Below, piece after piece: positions 1 to 9,006 of a stretch of DNA of 64,000 nucleotides (the stretch's first letter is position 1; each line of letters opens with the position of its first letter). The stretch comes from Luteibacter jiangsuensis. GTDB lineage: Bacteria; Pseudomonadota; Gammaproteobacteria; Xanthomonadales; Rhodanobacteraceae. The notes beneath the pieces were generated by a model. The model was not told the DNA's origin, searched no databases, and was given only the letters and a program-made list of their open reading frames with translations. The stretch covers positions 248,001 to 312,000 of the forward strand of contig NZ_JAAQQR010000003.1 of NCBI RefSeq assembly GCF_011742555.1, written 5' to 3'. Made by a program: the position numbers and the translations under genes.

Positions 1-20
1 TCTTGGACTCGCCGCCGCCT

Positions 21-58
21 GTGGGAGCCGGCTCTGCCGGCGATCCCGCGGCAGCGGC
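21..58. repeat. REP-like half element (family A)
   Basis: The stretch opens with GTGGGAGCCGGCTCTGCCGG and continues into a CGATCCCGCGGCAGCGG block. The same order of blocks recurs near 7878, 8921 (inverted) and 26344. It holds a short hairpin (GCCGGCTCTGCCGGC). It lies just past the stop codon of the ada-like gene, a typical REP position. Only one half of the 81-bp composite element seen elsewhere is present. Bases 1-20 hold nothing I can assign. Confidence 0.75.
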
Positions 59-61
59 CAG

Positions 62-1120
62 CTACGGCAAGCCCGCGAACTTGCGCTCGTGCCGCAGCAG
101 CCAGTCCTTCCGCCACAGCCCGCCGCCGTAGCCCGTCAGCGAGCCGTCGGCACCGATCACCCGGTGGCACGGAATCACAATGGCGATCTGATTCGCCCCA
201 TTTGCACGCGCCACGGCACGCACTGCCGTATGCCGGCCCGCCGCCGCGGCAATCTCCGAGTAGCTCCGCGTCGTGCCTGGGGGGATCGCCATCAGCTCGT
301 CCCACACCGCGCGGGTGAAGGGCGAGCCATGCATCGCCAACGGCGTCTCGAACGTGTGGCGAGTACCCGCGAAATACTCGCGCAGTTCCGCTTCGATCCG
401 CTCGATGGCGGCCGTACGGCCGAAGGCGATCGTGGAACGCGTGGCCGCACGCAGGCGTTTCAGTTCGTTCGGCAAGGCGGCACGGTCGAAGAATTCGAGC
501 AGGTGCAGCGATCGTGCGTCGGCCACCGCAAGCATGCTGCCGATCGGTGTCTCGACCCACTCGGCCTTCAGCCATTCGCGGCCGCGCAGTTCGGTCGGAC
601 AGTCGCCCAGCAGTCTGGCGATCGCTTCGCGGAAGCCGCTACCCGACGCATATCCCGCCTCCTGCTGCGCGTCGATCACGCTGGCGCCGGCCGCCAGCCG
701 GTCCATGCCTCGGCCGGCACGGCGCAACCGGGCCATGTCGAGGAAGGTGAGGCCAAGGTGGCGCTTGAAGCTGCGCCGCACCGTCGACGGGTCATAGCCG
801 AGGCGCACCAGGTCGTCCTCCGACCATATCCGCTCCGGTTCGTCCTCGAGATGGCGCAGCAGGGCCGAGACCATCGGCTCGCGCTGGCCCAGGGGGTCGA
901 GCGGCCGGCAGCGCAGGCACGGCCGGAAACCGGCCTCGAAACAGCCTGCGACGGAATCGAAGAAGCGGGTGTTCTCCAGCCTGGGCTTGCGCGCGGGGCA
1001 GGTCAGCCGGCAGAACACGCCGGTGCTCGTCACGCCGACGTACACGTGCCCGTCGTAAGCGGGGTCACGGTCCAGCAGGGCCCGGTAGAGGGTGTCGTGG
1101 TCGGGGAGGTCGAAGAGCAT
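62..1120 (-). CDS. ada: Ada-type bifunctional alkylation repair protein and regulator
   Basis: This 352-residue protein repairs alkylated DNA and probably activates the adaptive response. The N-terminal zinc domain has Cys37, Cys41, Cys68 and Cys71, matching the Cys38/42/69/72 quartet of E. coli Ada, whose first Cys accepts methyl groups from phosphotriesters. An AraC-like helix-turn-helix region follows (about 85-180). The C-terminal O6-methylguanine methyltransferase domain (about 188-350) carries the active-site PCHRV motif with Cys318 and a downstream GYGGG loop. Length and domain order are those of full-length Ada, so both suicidal methyl-acceptor activities should be intact. The gene stands alone, with a repeat on its 3' side and a 106-bp palindromic element upstream. 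No alkB or alkA lies next to it in this window. Confidence 0.95.
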   Translation of the reverse strand: MLFDLPDHDTLYRALLDRDPAYDGHVYVGVTSTGVFCRLTCPARKPRLENTRFFDSVAGCFEAGFRPCLRCRPLDPLGQREPMVSALLRHLEDEPERIWSEDDLVRLGYDPSTVRRSFKRHLGLTFLDMARLRRAGRGMDRLAAGASVIDAQQEAGYASGSGFREAIARLLGDCPTELRGREWLKAEWVETPIGSMLAVADARSLHLLEFFDRAALPNELKRLRAATRSTIAFGRTAAIERIEAELREYFAGTRHTFETPLAMHGSPFTRAVWDELMAIPPGTTRSYSEIAAAAGRHTAVRAVARANGANQIAIVIPCHRVIGADGSLTGYGGGLWRKDWLLRHERKFAGLP

Positions 1121-1204
1121 GGGCGCTAGGGTAGCGCCCGAACGGCCGGCCGCGCCGCCGGAGATCGGGCGGCTATTTCGGACGCCCGGCGCGGCAAGAG
1201 ATGG

Positions 1205-1310
1205 GTAGGAGCGCGCCTTGCGCGCGACATGTTTTGAGTCCGTGCCCGGGAGCTGGCGCGCCAGCTCAAAGCCACCGCGAAACGATGTCGCGCGCAGGGC
1301 GCGCTCCTAC
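1205..1310. repeat. 106-bp triple-palindrome element, copy 1
   Basis: The element begins GTAGGAGCGCGCCTTGCGCG and ends with a near-perfect inverted copy (…GGGCGCGCTCCTAC). The two arms are about 30 bp each. The centre holds an 18-bp perfect palindrome, GAGCTGGCGCGCCAGCTC. A second copy of exactly the same length and architecture lies at 14977-15082. It sits between the MFS gene and ada, both on the minus strand, so its transcript could fold into a large cruciform-like hairpin. No coding potential is apparent. The design resembles REPIN elements, paired REP sequences mobilised by RAYT transposases, but no such transposase lies in this window. Confidence 0.85.
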
Positions 1311-1337
1311 GGGAGCCGCCCAGGTCACCCTCGGGGC

Positions 1338-2681
1338 TTACGCCTTGTTCTTGTCGGTTTCCAGCGCCCGGTTGATGCGCAGGGCCAGCAACGTGCAAGC
1401 CACGCCGGAGAGCAGGTAGAGGCTGACCGCGCCCAGGCCGAAGCGCTGGGACAGGCCCAGGGCCACCAGCGGCGCAAAGGCGGCGCCCACCAGCCAGGCG
1501 AAGTCGGAGGTCAGGGCCGCGCCCGTGTAGCGGAAGCGGCGGGCGAAATTGGCGGTGACCGTGCCGGCCGCCTGGCCGTACGACAGGCCCAGCAGCGCAA
1601 AACCGATGACCAGGAAGGCGTCCTGGGCCACCTTGCCGCCGCCCAGCAGCCACGGGGAGGCGATGGCGAAGAGGCCGATCAGCACGGCCATGGTGCCGAG
1701 CGTGTTGCGACGGCCCACCTTGTCGGCGATGACGCCCGAGGCCACGGTGGCCAGGATGGCCACGAAGGCGCCCACGATCTGCACGATCAGGACGTTGTTG
1801 ATGTCCTGCGAGCGGGTGAGCGAGATCCACGACAGCGGGAAGATCGTGACGATGTGGAACAGGGCATAGCTGGCCAGGGCCGCGAAGGCGCCGATGAACA
1901 GGTTGTACCCCTGGGCCCGCACCATCTCGATGATGCCGATGGGCTCGAGCTGGCCTTCTTCGAGAAGCTGGGTGTATTCCTCGGTGACCACCAGGCGCAG
2001 ACGGGCGAACAGGGCCACCACGTTGATGGCGAAGGCCACGAAGAACGGATAGCGCCAGCCCCAGCCGAGGAAGTCTTCACGCGACAGCTGGGTGTTCAGG
2101 AACAGGAACAGGGAGGCGGCGATCAGGAAGCCCGTGGGGGCCCCCAGCTGGCCGAGCATGGCGTACCAGCCGCGGCGGTGCTTGGGGGCGTTGAGCGACA
2201 GCAGGGAGGGCAGGCCGTCCCAGGAGCCGCCCAGCGCAATGCCCTGCAAGAAGCGCAAAACGGCAAGAATCACAATCACCGCGTAGCCGTGCGAGGTGTT
2301 CGCGGGCAGGAAGGCGATACATACCGTGGAGGTGCCGAGCAGGAAGAGGGCGGCGGTAAGCTTGGTGCCGCGGCTCCAGTTGCGCTGGATCGCCATGAAC
2401 AGGGTGGTGCCGATCGGCCGGGCGATGAAGGCGAACGAGAAAATGGTGAAGGCCAGCAGGATGCCGTCCAGCTGGTTCAGGAACGGAAAGAACACCGACG
2501 GGAACACGAGGACGGACGCGATGCCGTACGTGAAGAAGTCGAAGTACTCCGAGGCGCGGCCGATGACCACGCCCACGGCGATCTCGCCGGGCGCGACCGC
2601 CGCGTGGCTGGTCTGGTGCTGGCGCCGGACGTCGCGTTCGGCGCCCTCGGCGGCATGGTGATCGGCGTGTGAAATCGACAT
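1338..2681 (-). CDS. MHS-type major facilitator superfamily transporter
   Basis: A 447-residue integral membrane protein with about 12 hydrophobic segments after a roughly 35-residue polar, His-rich N-terminus. The early stretch VVIGRASEYFDFFTYGIASV and the cytoplasmic-loop motif DKVGRRNTLG are typical of the metabolite:H+ symporter branch of the MFS, which takes up organic acids and related solutes; the substrate cannot be read from sequence. It is divergent from the cyoABCD oxidase operon, sharing a 143-bp control region. An MFS gene next to cyo is also seen in other proteobacteria, so shared control by oxygen or carbon state is plausible but unproven. The gene appears intact. Confidence 0.85.
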   Translation of the reverse strand: MSISHADHHAAEGAERDVRRQHQTSHAAVAPGEIAVGVVIGRASEYFDFFTYGIASVLVFPSVFFPFLNQLDGILLAFTIFSFAFIARPIGTTLFMAIQRNWSRGTKLTAALFLLGTSTVCIAFLPANTSHGYAVIVILAVLRFLQGIALGGSWDGLPSLLSLNAPKHRRGWYAMLGQLGAPTGFLIAASLFLFLNTQLSREDFLGWGWRYPFFVAFAINVVALFARLRLVVTEEYTQLLEEGQLEPIGIIEMVRAQGYNLFIGAFAALASYALFHIVTIFPLSWISLTRSQDINNVLIVQIVGAFVAILATVASGVIADKVGRRNTLGTMAVLIGLFAIASPWLLGGGKVAQDAFLVIGFALLGLSYGQAAGTVTANFARRFRYTGAALTSDFAWLVGAAFAPLVALGLSQRFGLGAVSLYLLSGVACTLLALRINRALETDKNKA

Positions 2682-2749
2682 CGTATTCGGCCCGCTCGGG
2701 GAAGGTGGATGGCAGGATAGCCAAGGATCGCACTACTCGGCTTGCAGGG

Positions 2750-2772
2750 CCATGGGACAAAGTGTCCTATGG
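2750..2772. promoter_or_regulatory. Operator-like dyad in the MFS/cyo divergent control region
   Basis: Two 10-bp arms, CCATGGGACA and TGTCCTATGG, match at 9 of 10 positions and flank a 3-bp AAG spacer. The dyad lies 69 bp upstream of the MFS start and 52 bp upstream of the chosen cyoA start, where a regulator could govern both genes. It does not resemble FNR (TTGAT-N4-ATCAA) or ArcA sites. Binding by any protein is inference. Confidence 0.45.
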
Positions 2773-2824
2773 TGGCCGCGAGCCGTTCGGCGTATTTTTT
2801 CGTGTCCCCACGGTTGCCTCCATC

Positions 2825-3898
2825 ATGCGAATGTCCATGAAGATGTTGCGCGGATTACTCGTCCCCGCCCTGGCCCTGCTCTTGTCGGGCTGCGACGCCG
2901 TGCTGCTTTCCCCGTCCGGCGACATCGCCCGGCAGCAGCGCGACCTGATCATCATTTCCGTGGTCCTGATGCTGATCATCATCGTCCCGGTGATCGTGAT
3001 GATCCTGGCCTTCGCGTGGAAGTACCGCGAGTCCAACAAGGCGGCCCATGCCGAATACGATCCGGACTGGAACCACTCCACGGTGCTGGAGCTGCTGATC
3101 TGGTCGGCCCCGCTGCTGATCATCATCGCCCTGGGCGCCGTCACCTGGACCAGCACGCACAAGCTCGACCCGTACCGTCCCGTGGACCAGATCGACCACG
3201 CCCGCGCCCTGGCGCCGAACACCAAGCCGCTGGTGGTCGAGGTCGTGGCGCTCGACTGGAAATGGCTGTTCCTTTACCCGGAGCAGGGCATTGCCACCGT
3301 GAACGAGATGGCCGCGCCGGTCGATCGTCCCATCGAGTTCCACATCACCGCCTCCACCGTCATGAACGCCTTCTTCGTCCCGTCCCTGGCCGGCATGATC
3401 TATGCCATGCCGGGCATGGAAACGAAGCTCAACGCGGTCATGAACAAAACCGGCGATTTCGAGGGCATTTCGGCCAACTACAGCGGCGCCGGCTTCTCCG
3501 ACATGCGCTTCCGCTTCCACAGCCTGTCCGACGCCGACTTCCAGGCCTGGGTGGCCAAGGCCAAGGCCAGCGGCACGGCCCTGGGCCGCGAGGACTACCT
3601 GAAGCTCGAGCAGCCCAGCGAGAAGGAACCGGTGCACTACTACGCCTCGGTGGCCCCGGGCCTGTACAACGCCATCCTCAACCGCTGCGTCGAGTCCAAC
3701 CGCATGTGCATGAGCGACATGATGGCGCTCGATGCCCAGGGCGGGCAGGGCATCGTCGGCACCTACAACGTCACGTCGCTCGATGCAGCCACGCGCACGC
3801 GGGTGGGCATTGCCGACGACAAGCGCTACGTGGGCGCCCTGTGCGTCGCCAGCAATGCCGGCGGCCAGCCGATGACGCCTGCCGGACGGCCGCTTTGA
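2825..3898 (+). CDS. cyoA: Cytochrome bo3 ubiquinol oxidase subunit II
   Basis: Subunit II of the terminal quinol oxidase of the inner membrane, 357 residues. A lipoprotein signal ends at the lipobox LLSGC (Cys23). Two transmembrane helices follow (about 37-60 and 80-100), then a periplasmic cupredoxin-fold domain with [11 protein letters not shown] and [13 protein letters not shown]. The CuA ligands of cytochrome c oxidases are absent, as expected for a quinol oxidase. The reading frame stays open upstream, but the lipoprotein signal fixes the start in the cluster of Met codons at 2825-2843; I chose the first, with no strong ribosome site to decide. It is the first gene of cyoABCD-SURF1. Confidence 0.95.
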   Translation: MRMSMKMLRGLLVPALALLLSGCDAVLLSPSGDIARQQRDLIIISVVLMLIIIVPVIVMILAFAWKYRESNKAAHAEYDPDWNHSTVLELLIWSAPLLIIIALGAVTWTSTHKLDPYRPVDQIDHARALAPNTKPLVVEVVALDWKWLFLYPEQGIATVNEMAAPVDRPIEFHITASTVMNAFFVPSLAGMIYAMPGMETKLNAVMNKTGDFEGISANYSGAGFSDMRFRFHSLSDADFQAWVAKAKASGTALGREDYLKLEQPSEKEPVHYYASVAPGLYNAILNRCVESNRMCMSDMMALDAQGGQGIVGTYNVTSLDAATRTRVGIADDKRYVGALCVASNAGGQPMTPAGRPL

Positions 3899-3941
3899 GC
3901 GCCCCGGCTTCCAACGAACTCAAGCCTTGCCGAGCCCGGTA

Positions 3942-5942
3942 ATGAACATGCCCGATCTAGCCAAACTGATCTTCGGACGCCTCACCCTCGAGGCGATTCC
4001 GTACCACGAGCCGATCCTCATCGGCACCTTCATCGCGGTGGCCATCGGCGGCATCGCGCTGCTGGCGCTCATCACGAAGCACAAGCTCTGGGGTTATCTG
4101 TGGAGCGAGTGGTTCACCAGCATCGACCACAAGAAGATCGGCATCATGTACATGGTGCTCGGCATCGTGATGCTGCTGCGAGGCTTCTCCGACGCCATCA
4201 TGATGCGCGCCCAGCAGGCCATCGCCTTCAACGGCAATCCCGGCTTCCTGCCACCGCACCACTACGATCAGATCTTCACCGCCCACGGCGTGATCATGAT
4301 CTTCTTCGTGGCGATGCCGCTGGTCACGGGCCTCATGAACTACGTGGTGCCGCTGCAGATCGGCGCGCGCGACGTGGCGTTCCCGTTCCTCAACAACTTC
4401 AGCTTCTGGATGACCGTGGCGGGCGCCATGCTCGTCATGGCGTCGCTGTTCGTGGGTGAGTTCGCGCGCACCGGCTGGCTGGCCTATCCGCCGCTGTCGG
4501 GCCTGGCACAGAGTCCGGATGTCGGTGTCGACTACTACATATGGTCGCTACAGGTGGCCGGCGTCGGGACCACGCTATCGGGCATCAACCTGATCGCCAC
4601 CATCGTGAAGATGCGCGCCCCGGGCATGTCGATGATGAAGATGCCCATCTTCACCTGGACCTCGCTCTGCACCAACGTGCTGATCGTCGCCGCCTTCCCG
4701 GTGCTGACGGCCGTGCTGGTGCTGCTCTCGCTCGATCGTTACGTAGGCACCAACTTCTTCACGAACGACTTCGGCGGCAACGCCATGATGTACGTGAACC
4801 TCATCTGGATCTGGGGCCACCCCGAGGTCTACATCCTGGTGCTGCCGGTGTTCGGCGTGTTCTCCGAAGTCACCTCCACCTTCAGCCGGAAGCGCCTGTT
4901 CGGCTATGCGTCCATGGTGTATGCCACGGTGGTGATCACGGTGCTGTCGTACCTCGTGTGGCTGCACCACTTCTTCACCATGGGCTCGGGTGCCAGCGTC
5001 AACTCGTTCTTCGGCATCACCACCATGATCATCTCGATCCCCACGGGCGCGAAGATCTTCAACTGGCTGTTCACCATGTACCGCGGGCGCATCAAGTTCG
5101 ACGTGCCCATGCTGTGGACGGTTGGCTTCATGGTCACCTTCGTCATCGGCGGCATGACCGGCGTCATGCTTGCCGTGCCGCCGGCCGACTTCCTGCTGCA
5201 CAACAGCCTGTTCCTGATCGCGCACTTCCATAACGTGATCATCGGTGGCGTCATCTTCGGCTTGTTCGCGGGCATCAACTACTGGTTCCCGAAAGCGTTC
5301 GGCTATCGGCTCGATCCGTTCTGGGGCAAGGTGTCCTTCTGGTTCTGGCTGGTCGGTTTCTGGGTCGCCTTCATGCCGCTGTATGTCCTCGGCTTCATGG
5401 GCGTCACCCGCCGCATGAACCACTTCGAGGACCCGTCGCTGCAGATCTGGTTCCAGATTGCCGCCTTCGGCGCCTTCCTCATCGCGCTCGGCATCGGTGC
5501 CTTCCTGGTGCAGCTCTGGGTCAGCTACAAGCGCCGCGACGAACTGCGCGACGTTACCGGCGATCCGTGGCACGGCCGCACGCTGGAGTGGTCCACCTCG
5601 TCGCCGCCGCCGGAATACAACTTCGCGTTCACCCCGGTCATCCATGACATGGACGCCTGGTGGGACATGAAGGAGCGCAACGCCGGCCGTCGCCTCGAAG
5701 GTTACCTGCCCATCCACATGCCGAAGAACACCGGCGCGGGCATCATCCTCGCGGGCCTCGCCTTCGTGTTCGGTTTCGCCATGATCTGGCACATGTTCCT
5801 GGTGGCCGGCCTTGCCTTCGTGGCCCTGATCGTCACGGCCATCGGCCACACCTTCAACTACAAGCGCGACTACCACATCCCCGCCGACGTCGTGGCACGG
5901 ACCGAGGCCGCCCGCACGGAAGAGCTTGCCGCCCATGTCTGA
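3942..5942 (+). CDS. cyoB: Cytochrome bo3 ubiquinol oxidase subunit I
   Basis: The 666-residue catalytic haem-copper subunit, which reduces O2 to water with quinol electrons and pumps protons. Recognisable elements are the [11 protein letters not shown] and PPHHYDQ quinol-site motifs (the Arg, Asp, His and Gln known from E. coli CyoB), HGVIMIFF with a haem ligand, [12 protein letters not shown] with the cross-linked His-Tyr pair, LHHFFTMG with CuB ligands, and FHNVIIGG. Length matches E. coli CyoB (663). An in-frame TTG at 3927 would add five residues, but the ATG at 3942 matches the family better. It lies 43 bp after cyoA and overlaps cyoC by 8 bp, so translation is probably coupled. Confidence 0.97.
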   Translation: MNMPDLAKLIFGRLTLEAIPYHEPILIGTFIAVAIGGIALLALITKHKLWGYLWSEWFTSIDHKKIGIMYMVLGIVMLLRGFSDAIMMRAQQAIAFNGNPGFLPPHHYDQIFTAHGVIMIFFVAMPLVTGLMNYVVPLQIGARDVAFPFLNNFSFWMTVAGAMLVMASLFVGEFARTGWLAYPPLSGLAQSPDVGVDYYIWSLQVAGVGTTLSGINLIATIVKMRAPGMSMMKMPIFTWTSLCTNVLIVAAFPVLTAVLVLLSLDRYVGTNFFTNDFGGNAMMYVNLIWIWGHPEVYILVLPVFGVFSEVTSTFSRKRLFGYASMVYATVVITVLSYLVWLHHFFTMGSGASVNSFFGITTMIISIPTGAKIFNWLFTMYRGRIKFDVPMLWTVGFMVTFVIGGMTGVMLAVPPADFLLHNSLFLIAHFHNVIIGGVIFGLFAGINYWFPKAFGYRLDPFWGKVSFWFWLVGFWVAFMPLYVLGFMGVTRRMNHFEDPSLQIWFQIAAFGAFLIALGIGAFLVQLWVSYKRRDELRDVTGDPWHGRTLEWSTSSPPPEYNFAFTPVIHDMDAWWDMKERNAGRRLEGYLPIHMPKNTGAGIILAGLAFVFGFAMIWHMFLVAGLAFVALIVTAIGHTFNYKRDYHIPADVVARTEAARTEELAAHV

Positions 5943-6570
5943 TATGCACGCCACGCCTTCCGCCGCCATCGCGGAACAGGACATCGAATTCTGGATGTCC
6001 AAGGACCACCACCCGGCCAACGGCACGTTGCTCGGGTTCTGGATCTACCTGATGAGCGACTGCCTCATCTTCGCCTGTCTGTTCGCCACCTATGGCGTGC
6101 TGGGGCGGAGCTATGCGGGCGGTCCGTCCGGTGCCGATCTCTTCGACCTGCCGCTGGTGGCGGTCAACACCACCATGCTTCTGCTGTCTTCCATCACCTA
6201 CGGCTTCGCCGTGCTGGAGATGCAGAAGAACCGCCGCGGCACGATGATGGCCTGGCTTATCGTCACCGGGCTGTTCGGTGCGGCCTTCCTCGGCATCGAG
6301 CTCTTCGAGTTCGCACATCTGATCCACGAGGGCGCCGGTCCGCAGCGCAGCGCGTTCCTGTCCTCGTTCTTCACCCTGGTCGGCACCCACGGCCTGCACG
6401 TGACCTTCGGCATCATCTGGCTGATCACGCTGCTGTTCCAGGTGGGTCGCTTCGGCCTTACGCCCGCCAACAAGCGCCGCATCATGTGCCTGTCGATGTT
6501 CTGGCACTTCCTCGACGTGGTCTGGGTTGGCGTCTTCACCTTCGTTTACCTGATGGGAGTGCTGCCGTGA
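5935..6570 (+). CDS. cyoC: Cytochrome bo3 ubiquinol oxidase subunit III
   Basis: A 211-residue inner-membrane subunit with five hydrophobic helices and the heme-copper oxidase subunit III signatures [20 protein letters not shown] and [11 protein letters not shown]. It stabilises the catalytic core and has no redox centre. The start at 5935 overlaps the last 8 bases of cyoB. An in-frame upstream ATG at 5926 is possible, as is the ATG at 5944, but none has a better ribosome site. The stop overlaps the GTG start of cyoD. Confidence 0.95.
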   Translation: MSDMHATPSAAIAEQDIEFWMSKDHHPANGTLLGFWIYLMSDCLIFACLFATYGVLGRSYAGGPSGADLFDLPLVAVNTTMLLLSSITYGFAVLEMQKNRRGTMMAWLIVTGLFGAAFLGIELFEFAHLIHEGAGPQRSAFLSSFFTLVGTHGLHVTFGIIWLITLLFQVGRFGLTPANKRRIMCLSMFWHFLDVVWVGVFTFVYLMGVLP

Positions 6571-6980
6571 GCGCGCACATCGAATCGCACGACCACCACG
6601 ACGCGCACGATCACCACGAGCACGACGACGGCCACGCGCCCAGCACGCTGAAGGGCTACATGATGGGGTTCTTCCTCGCCGTGGTGCTAACGGCGATCCC
6701 CTTCTGGCTGGTCATGGACAAGGTCATCCCGAACTCGCAGACGCTGGCGGTGGTGATCCTCACCTTCGCGGCGATCCAGATCGTGGTGCACATGGTCTAC
6801 TTCCTGCACATGAACACGAAGGCCGAAGGCGGCTGGAGCATGCTGGCGCTGATCTTCACGCTGGTCATGGTGGTGATCACGCTGTCGGGCTCGATCTGGG
6901 TCATGTACCACATGAACTCGAACATGATGCCGGGCATGTCGCACGAGATGACCGAGCAGCAGGCCAAGAACCTGCCTTGA
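6567..6980 (+). CDS. cyoD: Cytochrome bo3 ubiquinol oxidase subunit IV
   Basis: A 137-residue small subunit with three transmembrane helices (about 32-52, 60-80 and 93-113). I chose the GTG at 6567 because it overlaps the cyoC stop (GTGA) and because residues before it look like out-of-frame cyoC. The N-terminus is unusually rich in His and Asp ([16 protein letters not shown]), far more than in E. coli CyoD, and could bind metal; that is inference. The core sequence [10 protein letters not shown] and the helix [10 protein letters not shown] are typical of the family. No cyoE (haem O synthase) follows; a SURF1-like gene takes its place. Confidence 0.93.
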   Translation: MSAHIESHDHHDAHDHHEHDDGHAPSTLKGYMMGFFLAVVLTAIPFWLVMDKVIPNSQTLAVVILTFAAIQIVVHMVYFLHMNTKAEGGWSMLALIFTLVMVVITLSGSIWVMYHMNSNMMPGMSHEMTEQQAKNLP

Positions 6981-7762
6981 GCGCGCGCGTGGACACGGGT
7001 AACGACAAGCAGACGCCGCGCCCACCGCGCGGCGTCTTCGTTCTGGGGTCGCTCGCGCTGCTCGGTGCGGTGCTGTTCGCCGGCTTCATGGCGCTGGGCA
7101 CGTGGCAGGTGCATCGGCGGGCATGGAAGCACGACCTCATCGCTCGCGTCGACGCGCGGGTACACGCGCAACCGGTGGACGCGCCGGCTCGCGGCCAATG
7201 GCCGGTCGTGAGCGCGGCGAACGACGAATACAGGCGGGTGCGACTCACGGGAACGTTCCTGCAAGACAAGAGCGTGCGTGTGCGTGCCAGCACGGAGCTG
7301 GGCATGGGCTCCTGGTTGCTGACGCCGCTCCGGCTGCGCAATGGCGACGTGGTGCTGGTGAACCGCGGCTTCGTGTCGCCTGGCTGGTGCGGCGGCAAGG
7401 CCACGTGCACGCCCGGTCCGTCCGGCGAGACCACGATCTCCGGGCTGCTGCGCATCAGCGAGCCGCGAGGCGCCTTCCTCCAGGCGAACGATCCGGCCAA
7501 CGACCGCTGGTATTCCCGCGACGTGGCTGCCATCGCGGCTGCGAAGGGCCTGGACCACGTGGCTCCCTACTTCGTGGATGCCGACGCGGCCTCGTCTCCC
7601 GGCCGTGGCGGTGGCGACGACGGCCCCGTGGGCGGGCTCACGGTGATCGCCTTCCCTGACAACCACCTGATGTACGCCATCACCTGGTACGCGCTGGCCC
7701 TGCTGACCTTGCTGGGGGCCTGGATCGTCTGGAAGGACGAGCGGCGCAAGCGCGGCGCTTGA
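6977..7762 (+). CDS. SURF1 family oxidase assembly protein
   Basis: A 261-residue protein with the SURF1 layout: one N-terminal transmembrane helix (about 17-38), a large periplasmic domain with VLVNRGFV and a C-terminal helix (about 233-252) followed by WKDERRKRGA. SURF1/Shy1 proteins help insert haem into haem-copper oxidases, and the position as the last gene of the cyo operon supports that job here. The TTG at 6977 overlaps the cyoD stop (TTGA), and a GTG at 6989 is the alternative start. The gene is probably translated by coupling. A family A repeat follows within about 10 bp of the stop. Confidence 0.9.
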   Translation: MSARVDTGNDKQTPRPPRGVFVLGSLALLGAVLFAGFMALGTWQVHRRAWKHDLIARVDARVHAQPVDAPARGQWPVVSAANDEYRRVRLTGTFLQDKSVRVRASTELGMGSWLLTPLRLRNGDVVLVNRGFVSPGWCGGKATCTPGPSGETTISGLLRISEPRGAFLQANDPANDRWYSRDVAAIAAAKGLDHVAPYFVDADAASSPGRGGGDDGPVGGLTVIAFPDNHLMYAITWYALALLTLLGAWIVWKDERRKRGA

Positions 7763-7768
7763 GGCAGC

Positions 7769-7794
7769 CCCATCGCCGCTGAAGCGGCTCCCAC
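7769..7794. repeat. REP-like half element (family A), right half
   Basis: The block CCCATCGCCGCTGAAGCGGC followed by TCCCAC matches the right end of the 81-bp element at 26344-26424. It contains the hairpin GCCGCTGAAGCGGC. It lies 6 bp after the SURF1-like gene and could protect or end the cyo transcript. Confidence 0.75.
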
Positions 7795-7877
7795 ACAAAG
7801 CTCGCAGCATGCGGCGGCACTTGGGCCAGTATGGGGTGCCAGCGTGTGTCGTAAGCAGCGGGATCGTCCGTCGAACT

Positions 7878-7919
7878 GTGGGAGCCGGCTATCTGCCGGC
7901 GATCCCGCGGCAGCGGGCC
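7878..7919. repeat. REP-like half element (family A), left half
   Basis: GTGGGAGCCGGCTATCTGCC followed by the CGATCCCGCGGCAGCGGG block matches the left half of the 81-bp element. With the right half at 7769 it forms a pair in back-to-back order about 83 bp apart. It lies in the leader of the DUF535 gene, so the in-frame codons before 7967 are repeat sequence rather than protein. Confidence 0.75.
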
Positions 7920-7966
7920 ATCTCGCAGTGGATTTCAATTTTTCGAGCCTCGCACGTCTTGTAGGC

Positions 7967-8905
7967 ATGCAGTCCCGATATCAGCACAGTGCGCCTTACG
8001 ACGACCTCGCCCTGGGTTGGCCTCAGGAGCGCCCCGAGCGCGGCCCTCTCGCGCTGGTTCTCGACCATGCCCGCCGGCGCGCGGCGCTGCGGCGGTTGCG
8101 GCCGATGCCCGAGCGCCGGCTGACTTACCTGCTGCGCACCCTTGCCGCCTTCCGACGCCAGGCCCAGTGGCTGCGCCTCGTCGGGGCGTCCCGCACGATG
8201 CGGGCGGCGGCCGAGTCCAACCCGCGGGTGTACGAGCGCTGGCAGTCGCACTACATCTCGCGGTCTTTCGACCTGGCGACCCGTGCGCGGCTCATCGAGG
8301 CGCACTATCGCTTCGTGGCGCGCGAGTTCCCGGAGCGGCTGCGCAGCCGCCTGCTGAAGGGCCACGACGTGCGCCTGGCCACCCTGCCGTTAGGCGGGGG
8401 CGAAGTGGCCTACCTGCACGCGCGGGCACCCGAGCACGAATGCACGGGCGAGCTCGGCCTGTTCCTCCTGAACGGCGACAAGGAAGTGATCTCCTCCTGC
8501 ACCATCACTTTTGGTGGGGATGACGGGCTGCTCATCGGCGCGGTGCGGGGCTCCTGGGCCTACCTCGGCCGCGGTGCGATCGCGCGATTCACGCGCGCCA
8601 CCGGCGGCGTCCGCCCACGCGACCTGTTGCTGTCGGTGGTGCGCGCGCTGGCCGGGCATTACGGGTTCGCACGGTTGCGCGGCGTGGGCCATGAGGCGCA
8701 TCCCCTCGATCGTCGCGCCGGCGTTACCGTGGCGGCGTATGACCGGTTATGGCGGCGTCACGGGGGTGTCGTAGGTGACGACGGTTGCTACGACATTCCC
8801 CTTGTTGATGGACCGGCCGGTTTCGCCGGGAACGATGCGTTTCGCAGGGAGGCATGCGATGTCGCGCTGAAGACGTTCGGCAAGTCCGCGCCGGTTCCCA
8901 CATAG
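7967..8905 (+). CDS. DUF535/VirK-YbjX family protein
   Basis: A 312-residue soluble protein of the DUF535 family, which includes Shigella/Salmonella VirK and E. coli YbjX. Some members are linked to envelope-stress and antimicrobial-peptide tolerance, but no molecular activity is established. Family-like features are an Arg-rich N-terminal helical region (about 25-100), the segment RLIEAHYRFVAREFP, and a C-terminal domain with GAVRGSWAYLG and GHYGFARLRGVGHEAHP. The frame is open further upstream, but that part reads through a repeat element; the Met at 7967 gives a normal family N-terminus. The gene stands alone between repeat elements. Confidence 0.85.
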   Translation: MQSRYQHSAPYDDLALGWPQERPERGPLALVLDHARRRAALRRLRPMPERRLTYLLRTLAAFRRQAQWLRLVGASRTMRAAAESNPRVYERWQSHYISRSFDLATRARLIEAHYRFVAREFPERLRSRLLKGHDVRLATLPLGGGEVAYLHARAPEHECTGELGLFLLNGDKEVISSCTITFGGDDGLLIGAVRGSWAYLGRGAIARFTRATGGVRPRDLLLSVVRALAGHYGFARLRGVGHEAHPLDRRAGVTVAAYDRLWRRHGGVVGDDGCYDIPLVDGPAGFAGNDAFRREACDVALKTFGKSAPVPT

Positions 8906-8920
8906 GGCAGGCTGGCATTT

Positions 8921-9001
8921 GTGGGAGCCGCTTCAGCGGCGATGGGTGCTCGTGGCAAGTTTGCCCGCTGCCGCGGGATCGCCGGCGTAGCCGGCTCCCA
9001 C
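8921..9001. repeat. 81-bp composite REP element (family A), inverted copy
   Basis: The 81-bp unit starts GTGGGAGCCGCTTCAGCGGC and ends GCCGGCGTAGCCGGCTCCCA plus C. It is the reverse complement, with minor changes, of the unit at 26344-26424, which has the same length. Each end forms its own hairpin, and the two ends together form an inverted repeat. It fills the space between the convergent DUF535 and TonB-receptor genes, a common REP position that may help terminate both. Confidence 0.85.
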
Positions 9002-9006
9002 AAAAA

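Noticed and set aside
89-1129. Long + strand open frame opposite ada
   Set aside because: It is an antisense shadow of a GC-rich gene. Its translation is Arg/Gly/Ala-rich without any fold pattern, while the opposite frame has full Ada motifs.
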